Positions 53,969 to 64,000 of a stretch of DNA of 64,000 nucleotides are shown here, in pieces. The number at the start of each line of letters is the position of its first letter. The stretch's first letter is position 1. Source of the DNA: Opeltia flavorubescens (lineage: Eukaryota > Ascomycota > Lecanoromycetes > Teloschistales > Teloschistaceae); contig KE546973.1 of the NCBI GenBank assembly GCA_000442125.1, forward strand, positions 1-64,000. The letters are read 5' to 3'. The notes under the pieces were generated by a model. The model made no database searches. It saw nothing but the letters and a program-made list of their open reading frames with translations, and was not told the origin of the DNA. The position numbers were made by a program, and so were the translations under genes.

Positions 53969-56900
53969 CTAAGAACCCCCCGTCGGAGCCGTAAACCCAA
54001 CCTTCATCTGCAAAAACCCCTGGGTAGCCGTATACGGCCCCCGTTTCCAAACAGGCTTCGCCTCACTCTCCGGCCTAACCACATCCATCGCATTATACAT
54101 CGTCACTCCTCCCGTAGCAGCGGCGGAATTGTAAGGTTGAAGCCATGTCCAATCCGCCGGATTCGAAATCTATATATATCACGATGAGTGTTAGTATATG
54201 CTTGACTTACTTACCGGCAATATAGATTGATGATAGAAGGGTTAAGATGGAAAAGGATCAAGAGGAGGTGTCAGGACCCCCTGCGGATGTACGCACCCCC
54301 GGCACCCCCACACTCCCATTCGTCGTAGGAGCTTTACTCTCCTCATCCAACCTATAATCAACCCCCACCTTCCTCCCCATATCAAACCCCATCAGCCGTT
54401 CATCCACCAACACCGGTCCCGTCCTAAAGAAAGCCGCTACCCTCCCCAACCCCTCCTCAAGCGAAAACCTCGGAATAAGTAACGTTTTAATAGGTAAGAT
54501 AGAGCTATAAAAGTGAACAGGTGTAAAAGGGTCAACGATAGCAGAGAGGATGGTAGATTGGGCGAGACGTTGAGCGGGCAGCGGGGTGCCGGATGTGGGG
54601 TCTGGGTAGTAAGGGCGGAGGGTTAGGGTGGAGGGGGGGATGAGGGATTGTGAGGAGCCGAGGGCGGAGGGGGTGGGGTGGTAGGTGTAGAATGTGGAGG
54701 TTGTGGGGCGGACGAGGGGGTAGGGGGGGGTGTATTTGCCTGTGATTTGCTGGTCAGTGTCTGTTGGAACGTACAGCTTCCCTTTTTCTCCTATGCATGA
54801 ATTTGGCGGCAGCTGTTTGTTTGCCCAGCGACATATGCTCGAAAAATTTCGAAATGAAGACAGAAAACGAGAATCAACTTATATACACTTACCTGCACCC
54901 TGCTGCTGAAAGAACCCATACAACCCATCAAACACATTATCTTTATCCCCAATCTTAACCGGGAACGAATAGCTCGTCACATCCGCACTCCCAACACCAG
55001 CATTAGTCGGAGCAATAGTACATTGATTCTTCAGCGGAGAATCCGCCAGTTCAAGAGATACAGCAAAGGAAACAAGCGCCAGTGGTCGGCCGAAAAGACT
55101 TAGCATTGACTCCGAATACGAAGACGGATTCGCCTGGATCGATGATACTGTATCTGACAAGCTTGAGAATAGGTCCGACAAATAACCAGGTGTTTCGATT
55201 TCTTTGAGAAGACTGGCAAGGAAAGGATCGGATGTGTTCATGCCGAATTGGTCAATTGGGAAAGGTTTCGAAACAGGAGTCCCGGTCAAGGCTTGGAATT
55301 CACCGATGAAGACGCCGTCTTTGCCGAAGACCTGATGAGGGATGGTTAGGATACTAAAGTCTATCGCGGTAGAGGATTTTAATATTTATCGTAGACTCAC
55401 CTGCATACTCGCGTTTGCATAGTTCAGCACCAACCATCCCCTGACTGGGTTATCCCAATCGCTTGCTGCTGTTAGAACGGTAGACTGCATCATGGAACCG
55501 GTAGGTATATCCACCACAAAGTCCGCATTGATTCGCGCGTTCTGATTGATGCTAGGTGGTAGTTGAACGAACTCGCATAGCTGATTGGTACTTGGTAGCA
55601 CAGTCTTCGCCTGGTCGACACCATTTACATTCACCGTATCCATTGAGTAGGCCTCACCCAGGCAAGGATATAACGGAAGCCGAGTCACTCCAACACCGTG
55701 GGCAGGATCGCAGGTGGTCTTGATGCCTTGGACCACCTGACCAAATTTGTCGATGATATTGAACTTGGTGAATCGAAATTGACCATGCGTGCAGGGCTTG
55801 AAGGGTGAATAAGTGCTTGCATCGGCGGGAATACGGACCAGGCTGGCAAAGGGCGTTGTATCGATTTGCGTGCCTTCCAAGGCAAGATCTGCAGCATTCA
55901 GAGATATCTCTGCCGAGATTTGAGCAGCGCCGCTATCGACAAACTGTGGCTTGCCATCTTTGTCATAAATGACCGGCGTGAGATGAGTGCCTTGCATTTG
56001 TGTGATGAGTTGATTCTTGAAACCATCCAAAGGCGTCGAGACTGTATCTAGCTGTCGAGCACTCGCTATCACTTCATCTTGTTGATCCTGTGTGATTGGA
56101 AGATTTGCTGCGCCGATTCGGTCGAAAGCTTGCTGGAGGGTCGTTGCCAATATAGACGAGGCCTGAGGAATGATAGGACATCTTCCACTGATTGTACGTA
56201 CATCACCTTGGATAGTGCTGCTTGTCACATCACTCGTATCTTTGATATGATAGCCAACCACTCCAGACCCCGCCGCTTCGGAAAAATCCCAGCTGTCGAA
56301 GGGAATGTGATAGTACTCGGCTTCCCATTCGATGAAGAGCGGGAACCAGCCATTGCTTCCAGTAAACCTGTCACCATTCTTGTAGTAAATGTCACGATCA
56401 AGTGTACTCAGATCATTCGTCCAATTCATACAACTTTCCAAGAAAATCCGTTCAGTGGCTTCTCTGAATTCTGGAGGTACTTTATCACGCATCCTGTATT
56501 GAAACGATGAATCCCAAATGCAAACGCTACCAGGTGTGTGACTACCAGTGGTACTTGTCGTGTTACTAATACTGCGCACTGGAAGCGTATCGTCGACGTT
56601 CAGAGGCCATGCAGAGCGCAATCCAGCTACGAATAACGTCGGATCGCGCTGCATGTAGAATGGCAACTCTGCACCTTCTTTGAGCTGATCCTTCAGCTGT
56701 GCATTGTTCTTAATACCATCAATCAACGACTGTAGCTGTGGAATTGTATTGGATATTACATCGATCTGTCGAGTCAAGGCTGCGGCTGCTAGGAGAGCGG
56801 CTTTTTGTCGGTCCGCTTGATCGGATACATTGCCTTTCGACCGATCACATGCATACGTCCACCAGACATTAAACAAGTCGCCCTGTAGTCTTTTGCGTTG

Positions 56901-58471
56901 ACGAATGTAAGCATTGACTCTAGTCTGGTTCTCATTGAGCCCTCGTAATGTTTCGATTGTCTCTTGGCTGGGAATCTGATTCTTGGAATCATCGGTCTGC
57001 GATTGCAAGTGCCATAGACTACCTGATGCGGAAGGCACGTAGTTGTTCATAGCAAGCATATCTTCAGCCTGCAATTGAGCGTCAAGATTATCATTGAGAT
57101 CCAACAGCAAGGTTCGCATCTTTAAGATGTTCTTCTTGATCAGCTCAGCAGGTACTACATCCTGTGGCGGAAGGCCAGTCTCAACGTCATCTGGGATACT
57201 ACCCAACCAACCGAAGAGAGCATCAAGGGCATTCGTCCCTATCGAAACTGGATGTGACTGGAGGAATTCCTTCTGGACTTCGTCAGCTGGATAAATAGTC
57301 ATGGGTTGCCATAGCCTGGGAAAGGTATTGGCATCGTCCGGACCAGGAAGGGATTTCTCCCAAAGTATATTGTACATGGACCCATAGCAAAAAGTTCTCA
57401 TTGTGTTGTTCCGGTCAAGATCTGTTCGCGTAGAATCGTTCATTGGACGAAGGCCTAGCGTCGTCAATCTATCGTATTTTGTCTGATCAGCTGCGAAAGG
57501 TGCATTAAGCGGATCTGTGGCGGGGTCTGGATGATAGCCCACGATGGTGTAAGAGACATTGACGTCGTAGAACTTCCCTCTTCCCTCAGGGTCGACAAAA
57601 CTCATATCGTCAAAGAAGGAGAAGACGGAAGAATTCTGGGGTTGATAATCACTAAAGTACGGATTGGCTGCACGGTGAACTGTCAACGGTATATGGGTCC
57701 GGGCGTTGGACTCTCCAGGCCAGTCAGCCAGCTTCCATCTCTGACCAAGGAAGGTCTGTCCTTGCTGGGAGGGTGGAAGGTCGAAATCGATCAGCGGCGA
57801 AGAAGTAACTTCGACATCCTCATCTGGTGGAACAGCGGTAATATTCCGCACGGTATCCTAAAAAGCATGAGATAAGCATTTCGAAGAGAGTGAAGAGGAC
57901 AAGCACTGACCCCTTCAATCAGATAGAATTGTGTAAGCACACCGCCTGTATCAATGTCACCTCCACTGCCTGCTCCATCCATATTGTCCAATTGAGCCAA
58001 AGTAGAGGTAGCAGAGGTGAATCTCTGAACAGGCCAGCCGGCGTACATATTCCCATCCGGTCTCATAATTCTCCGCATCACAATCCATCGCGTGGGTACC
58101 TGAGGGTAGATTGGCTGGCCAGGCTCGGTGTTTCCAGTACTGAAACCTGCCTGCGCTGCTTTGGAATCCACATCAGCAGTGCTCGATCCCGTAATGCCAT
58201 TGCGATAGAACTTTGGCAAGCTCCAATGCAAGTAAATGCCAGTACGGCCCTGAGATACGCGATAGAGATCTGCTGATGAGAGGTACGGGCCTGGTGGAAG
58301 ATCGTCGAAGATATCATGCTGAAGAAACTCGCTATCCAGCTGCAGCGCTTTGAAGTTGGGTGTTGTCAGCGGTGCAACGTATGCTTGATCGGCTATGTCA
58401 TCTGCTTGTCGACGGTCATAGTTGAGGTACGCGTTCACCAGCATAGGCACATAGACTCCTGTCGAGCCCAT
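53969..58471 (-). CDS. Giant protein 2 of a two-gene module, unknown (1366 aa, five exons)
   Basis: The exons are 57911-58471, 55401-57857, 54893-55331, 54297-54739 and 53969-54169. All four introns are GT..AG in matching phase and coding sums to 4101 nt. The start is the ATG giving MGSTGVYVPMLVNAYLNYD. There is no signal peptide or TM helix. Visible motifs: QGRTGIYLHWSLPKFYRNG (residues 75-93), QVPTRWIVMRR (about 125-135), a helical stretch around 535-580 (LTRQIDVISNTIPQLQSLI), WFPLFIEWEAEYY (about 690) and YYPDPTSGTPL in the C-terminal part. The G-I-[YH]-LHW-[AS]-LP / VPxRW / PLF-[LI]-EWE set recalls large uncharacterised bacterial proteins. That is recollection, not a search. It lies 743 bp downstream of giant gene 1 on the same strand. 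Function is unknown. Confidence 0.8.
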
Positions 58472-59214
58472 GTTCGCCAGCCGTGAGGTTAACCAAAGAA
58501 TGTCGGTATCAAGTCCTCTTGAGGTTTGCAGCGACAGTATCTGAGAGGACTTCACCAGCACGACTCCGGCTATTAGGACCTCAGAGCTGAGTAAAAGATT
58601 CTATGTTGCCATGCTTTCATGTCTACCCCACACCTTGCCTGTATGTCAAGCTCGCATCTTGTAGCACGAACGTGGCTTCGGTGCTCGCTGCCATATTGAA
58701 ACTAGTCGACCAAAGCTCGTGTTCGCCGAAGCACCTGACTGTGATCGATGGAGAGACGAATTCGCCTATTCCTCGTCACGGCGACTTGAATGCCATGTTC
58801 AGACCGCCTACCAAGCCGTAAGAAGCTTCAGAGTTTGCACCAGCTGGGCCGAGACTCTCGTGTTCGCTTGTCCATCGAGCTCGATGGCAATCCAAAACGC
58901 CGTGTGAATTGCCATGGCTGGCTGAAGAAGACTTGGTCTTCATGACCGGAGATGTGACCTTGAGTGGCGTGGCTGATTGGGGTGATGCTAGTCAAGATAG
59001 TCGATAGACGATCGGGATGACACGAGATGGTAGCGTGTGTAGCTCTCAAACATGCAGTAGCGTATTGCGCGATCTAATGCAGGATCAACACACTAGTTTC
59101 CCCATAGCTGCAGATTGAAAAGGTCCAAAGTGATTTATCCCGAGCTTGAATAATACACGTAATTTTAGACTAGCAGGCCATTACCTCCACGCTGCACCAA
59201 ATCATTCATTTTAC
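58472..59214. promoter_or_regulatory. Spacer between the two giant genes
   Basis: 743 bp that must carry the end of giant gene 1 and the promoter of giant gene 2. No site was recognised; plus-strand frames here are shadows. Confidence 0.4.
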
Positions 59215-62200
59215 CTAGGCAGCATAACGCGCATTCATCAGATTCAGCTCAAGCAAGGACTCGCCCTTAGCTTCGGCTTGTTCACCGGATCCATTCACGA
59301 CATATCGTTCGCTTGTGGTGAAAACTGTAGGAAGATACTGGGAGTACAATTCGTCATCGGGTCCATTAAGTTGTATGTCTTCAAGCACGAAGCTCAGATC
59401 ACCATACATAGTGACATCCCAGTATTGACCGCCCGTCCATGCATTGGCGTTCGACGGATCTCCAGTGTTTGGTGTGATTGTCACCGCAAGATAGTCGGAG
59501 TCGGTGTGGATGAGTGATGTGGTTGCCGTCCAGCGCCTTCCCTTGCCAACCGTACGAGCGCGTGGCACTTGGTCTGCCGGAAAGGGTCGGATGAGACTCG
59601 ACGGACTGGGAGAGTAGAGATGGACATCGGTACCGACTGGGAATAGTATTTGCATCGACACAAGCTTCGTTCCCATCCCAGGACTGAGATCAGCCGACCA
59701 AGCCGCGTCGACGAATCCAATGGATACATGTATGTTTGTGCGAAAGCCGTAGCTCAAAGGAAGTACGGAGATAAGACCCTTTTCCGTACGCTGAGTCGTG
59801 GTCGTTGACGTACGGTGAAAAGCACGAATATTGAATATGTTGATGATGGATTGAGGCCTGTAGGAGCTATCGACATGCGTCTGGCCAGGGCCTCCCTGCC
59901 ATACTGGGCTGCGGATCATGTTGTCGAAATAATACCATATCTCCCTGTCTCCGGGCATGTCAAGATAAAGCTCAGCCCGACCCAATGCCGCAAGATGAGG
60001 TGTAGTACCCGCAGATGGGGGCACCGGTGGTGTGTAAGGTGTAGAAGCTAAGCTTCGAGGATTATGGATAGTGGGTGGCGCGATAGACGAAATAGGAATT
60101 GCACCGGGCCGTGGCTTCGAGGTTGAGAAATGATTGTTCGGTGTTGGCATTGCTTGCAAGTTCGCAGGACAAGTCAAATGGAGTTTAGGAACAGTAGATA
60201 CTAACTGAGAGCCTAGTAAGGAAGGAGTATCTTGAATTCCACTGAGGAGACTGAGCTCTGCACAGCTAGACCATTGGTTCGAAGCGTTTTGCGCTTCGCT
60301 CAGCGCCTTGAGACGAACATAACGGCAAGTCGTTGGAGCGAACGTTACTGTCGTTGGATCTCGAGTCAGAGCGAACAATCCTTGAGCGAGGGGAGGATCA
60401 GTGTAGTTTTGATCATTGCTGACGTGGATTTGATACCGTCCAATAGTCCCATTGAAACTATCCGGATACGGTCGAGGAGTGTAAATCAGACCGGCAATCA
60501 CTGTCGGTTTTTTCATGTCAATCTCGATCCAATGCGGTAAAGGTACAATGGAATCGATCCATTGGGTATGCCAGAGCGTGTGAATATCCCCATCCAGAAC
60601 ATTCCAAGGTGGATGTTGCGACGGTAATGATTTAGTTTCATAGCTGTCCGCTCTGACTGTCCAGCCGGTGCGGTCGAGCTTGAACATGCCACTTGCAGCA
60701 TCTATGAGAGCTTGAGGCCTTAATGCTCGCCAATTGGCCTCGAAAACTTCAAGTGCTGGGTCATCATTTGGGAGGAAGATGCTTGATTCCGACGTCGGGC
60801 TGATCTGAGACTGCGTGTTGTTGGCAATGTCGACGCTGGTGATGGGTTTCCAGCGAAAGGTGAGTTGCGACGTCGTCAAGTCTCCCACTTCACCGAGCAT
60901 GTTGCATAGCTGGTGTTCTGGCCCATGGAGTGTAATGCCGTCAGGGAACTGATCCCTTGTGGGCTCGCGGTCGAAGAGCGCAATGATGGTGTCGGTGTCT
61001 ATCATTTCTTTCCTGATCACTTCTGGTCGACCATCATGCTCACTATCTTCGTTGATCTCGACTATCCGGGGTGCTGATATTCGTAAATCTGGGAACTTGG
61101 CGACAACCTCGGAGCGTAGGACGAAACCCCAGCGGGGAATCAGTGGTTTTGGAATATCTTTTGTGAGCGGGCTTGACAGATAGTCATCTAGATTCGCCTT
61201 GATTGACTCGCGGATCTGATGCGACATGAGAAGATTAGTCACTTGGGCAATCGATCGAATTGGGTGGTGAGTATACCTCGTCTTGTTCAGTAAAGTGCTC
61301 GGTGACGGAGAATGCCCCGTCAAAGAAGACTTTGAACCAATTTTGGTCAACGTAGAAAGTTCTGATAGATTCCTTGGGGGTGAAACCTGGATCGGGAAGC
61401 ATGTAATGAAATGGGATCCCTTGCAAGTACCAGGCATCCATGCACCAAGTCAAGAGCTTAGCATAGTCTGCCGACATTGGGCAATTGAGTTCATTGAAGC
61501 AGTTTGAGGCTGGTGCACTATCACGCAACATCTTGTTCTTACTGCATATTGCCAATTTAGTCAGAACCAGTAGCCATCTCGATCAAGGCCCACGCATGAA
61601 GTTCTATCAGATTCATAGAGACGGTAAGGAGTACATACCTCGGGAGCGCACGTGAAAATTGAGCTTGTGTATTTTGGAGGTCTCGTACGTAGGCTTGCTG
61701 AACAGCTTTGGCCTGGAACGCGAAAGTTTCCCGGGCTGCTTGAAATCCCTGTTGCTTACCCCATCGACCTGAAACGATGGAGCCGTCGGTTGGTTTGAAC
61801 TTGTTCAACGACATCAAAGAGTTGGGGAGTGCATTTAGAGCATCTTTTCCAGCGATGTAAATGATCTCATTGGGAGGAGAATGCAACTGCGAGCTTTGGA
61901 CAGCAACAGTCTTTGCGACATTCATAGAGTCACAATGGCAGTCTCTCTTCAATCGCATCAACGCAGCCGATGTGGATCGGTCATTGGCCATCAATAGGCG
62001 CCCCAACTCCCATGCAAGCTGGAAAGAGAGGTCCAAGATACCAGTAAATGTATCTGCAATTGCTAAGTCTGTACCATAGTCTGAGGGTGGGAAGTCAACA
62101 ACAGCAGGCTTGAATGGTGTGAGTGGCCCACGATGGAAAGCCAAGGTTGGATCTCCATCAGATGTACGGTAATCAAGGAGACTGTATCCGCCAAGAATCC

Positions 62201-63407
62201 GATTCTTCGCCCAATCATCTGATTGCACAGTACCTGAGGAAGCCTGGTTGAGTAGCACGTCAGGCGCGCGAAGTGGTTGGACGTCGCTTCCAATACCTCG
62301 GAATAAAGCATGCAATGAAGCACCTGCACTCGGTACACAAGTGTAACTCCAGCTGTACAGACTAACAAGAGCCGCAGGCCTCTGATTCATTGGATCAGCA
62401 TTGACGTTCTCGAGCAAACCGTAAAGAGAGACCAAGTGGGCATGAACAGCAACAGGTGCATCGTTGTCTAATGGACCAGTCCTGACACCGATAACGGTAG
62501 AAAATTGCTCTTGTCCATTACCTGCCCGATTAGTCATCCCAGACGTCTCCACGGACCGGACGTTGCACATTGGCTTGAACCGATCCAGAGTGAAGCCGCC
62601 GGCATGCGTCCGACCAAAAATACCTCTCATGAGATTAGCAGAAACAAAGGCCGTCTGCACCGTTGTCTTATCAGTACTATTGGCGTCACTGTACGCGATC
62701 GATGAAGATGCAAGGCCATTCCATAGCAAGTCATTGAGCTGACTGACGGTCAATAATTTGGTAAATGTTGGGGAGTTGGTCAGTGGAGATAGCTGAGCGG
62801 ATAAAGCAGCATCCGAAGCTGTGAGTTCATCCTCAGTAAAGGTTAATAAACCAATCCAAGGTGCCGAGGATTCCCCTTCCGAGTCAGACGGTGACATGGA
62901 CCATGGCAGCGATGCATTATTGAAAACCACATGAGGCAGTACATCTATAATTTTGTCAGTGCCAACTCATGGGTGAAAACGCAATGGGACCGAGCAGCAC
63001 AAGAGGCTATGGTGGTACAATGTCCAAATTCAGGAAAAAAAGAAGAACATGGTGAACCGAAGCCTACTTGAATAGTCCGAGTGCCCAGGTGGAGGATAGA
63101 CGGAATGTATGGCAGACTCGTCCAGGGTCCAGGGCGACTCAATAACCTTGAACTGCTGCAAGGAGTTCTGGGTCTCTGTCTGAGACTGCCATTTGATCTC
63201 TTGCTTGATATTGATGGTATATTGCTTCTCGCCCTGTATGTGCGGTGTTGATGAAGAGTGGATCCTAACTTTTCCCGAAATCAAAGGATCGACTCCAGTT
63301 GGTGCTTGCGCAGGGAGTATAAGATAATCATCGATAGCTGAGAAGACGTCTTTCCGTGGACCGGACGCATCCTCAATGGAAATAACGGGGTCAGCTTTGA
63401 TGAGCAT
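59215..63407 (-). CDS. Giant protein 1 of a two-gene module, with F5/8-type-C domain (at least 1303 aa)
   Basis: The exons are 63068-63407, 61639-62944, 61277-61541 and 59215-61215. The introns open GTAGGC, GTATGT and GTATAC, the phases match, and coding is 3912 nt from the first ATG in frame. The frame stays open up to 63518, where an acceptor-like TTACTAG stands, so an extra 5' exon is possible. Motif order: YSNVLPHVVFNNASLPWS (about 110-127), APWIGLLTF, IPFHYMLPDPGF and QNWFKVFFDGAFSVTEH (before residue 637), then PRWGFVLRSEVVAKFPDLRI (about 665). An F5/8 type C (discoidin) jelly-roll occupies about 822-965: SYETKSLPSQHPPWNVLDGD, HWIEIDMKKPTVIAGLIY, RYQIHVSND and CRYVRLKALSEA. Discoidin domains bind carbohydrate or lipid surfaces. 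No leader or TM helix is seen. The other blocks resemble uncharacterised bacterial proteins as I recall them. Confidence 0.78.
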
Positions 63408-63747
63408 ATCGAAGCTGCCAAAATTTAAATCAAAGTATCTTTTGTGGAACTTGATATGAGTTGAGAATGGAGATGAATGTGGGCGAGGGATTTTGAATGT
63501 TGAAGATGGCAATGTCAACTAGTAAAGCACAGATTTACTAGCTGTATGGTAAAGAAAACCCCGGGTATTCTTCAATTGCCATGGTGAGAAAAGGATCAAC
63601 AGACGGATGATTGACGGAAATAGATCTGTCATCGTGAAGATCTGGGTGGGGGGACGGGACAGACGCGCGATGAGCAGAGTAGAGAAGTAGCTATGTTAGC
63701 CTGGTGGTACTCTACCAGGCCGATCTGGACTTAAGCCATGCCGCATT

Positions 63748-63978
63748 CTAATGGCTGAATACGATGTTTTGGCCATGTTGACCGACGACAGCTTGCACTC
63801 TAGTGCTCGTGTCAAAGTCTTGAGTGAGAAACTCGGCCCATTCTGGGTATGGTATATTTGAGCAAGCGGCGAGCCGAGCGACTAGATGCTCGACCAACGG
63901 AGTCTCCAAGTCTTCATAGCTCCAGCATCGTGGCTGAACCCACGCGGGGAGTTTTGGATCAACAGACGCAGGCGTCAT
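63748..63978 (-). CDS. Small gene or first exon, unknown (76 aa if complete)
   Basis: The ATG at 63978 opens MTPASVDPKLPAWVQPRCWS and the frame runs 76 codons to a stop at 63748. The composition (acidic, Trp/Pro-containing) is protein-like, and it stands just upstream of giant gene 1 on the same strand. Its promoter lies outside the window. It may be a complete small gene or the first coding exon of something spliced onward; no domain was recognised. Confidence 0.35.
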   Translation of the reverse strand: MTPASVDPKLPAWVQPRCWSYEDLETPLVEHLVARLAACSNIPYPEWAEFLTQDFDTSTRVQAVVGQHGQNIVFSH

Positions 63979-64000
63979 GGTAGTGGGACAGTATACTTCG

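Noticed and set aside
1-64000. CRISPR arrays, rRNA genes, LTR-type or virus-derived elements
   Set aside because: No spaced direct repeats, rRNA motifs, long terminal repeats, polymerase or capsid motifs were seen on either strand.

Overview
This window is a chromosome end from a filamentous ascomycete. It opens with about 16 copies of the C-rich telomere strand CCCTAA (1-95). The protein-coding genes have short introns (about 45-150 nt) with GT..AG ends and CTGAC/CTAAT-like branch points. Gene families such as DUF6604, HET, helo-like STAND N-termini, PTH11-type rhodopsin-fold proteins and NmrA reductases are typical of Pezizomycotina. A Leotiomycete is my best guess, but the sequence alone does not settle it. 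I rebuilt exon structures by hand; every spliced model called intact keeps a single open frame and sums to a multiple of three.

Layout. 0.5-4 kb: a divergent cytochrome P450 / MFS transporter pair next to the telomere. 5-7.7 kb: a DUF6604 gene stopped three times, each time by a codon that one C-to-T change would explain (a RIP-like pattern). 9-13.6 kb: a protein with two tandem copies of a LINE-ORF1-like module, divergent from a helo-like-N/ankyrin protein, then a tiny membrane/coiled-coil gene. 16-23.5 kb: a ten-exon amino-acid permease, a five-exon GNAT acetyltransferase, a DUF6604 fragment, an ABM-fold protein and a T5orf172 (GIY-YIG) protein.

24.7-37.7 kb: nine minus-strand, intronless genes for 123-141 aa secreted proteins of one divergent family (candidate effectors). 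They share a signal peptide, a Cys-Gly motif, a central LSRxL...FGxY block and a C-terminal GC..LP...GANSF block. Seven of the nine have a UGUANNAU(U)A element 170-240 nt downstream of the stop. Most have a splice-donor-like site just after the stop, and several share an upstream block. A decayed stretch with an alpha/beta-hydrolase fragment and a PTH11-type rhodopsin-fold pseudogene separates members 7 and 8.

39-50 kb: mostly small enzymes and secreted proteins: a SnoaL-like secreted protein, a membrane-anchored unknown, a 112 aa unknown, an atypical kinase, a broken NmrA reductase, an ML-domain lipid-binding protein and an SGNH esterase. 51-53.4 kb: a HET-domain protein. 54-63.5 kb: two giant same-strand genes (1366 aa and at least 1303 aa) with bacterial-looking motif sets and one F5/8-type-C domain. 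I think these two form a single module, and with the secreted-protein array they are the best candidates here for undescribed biology.
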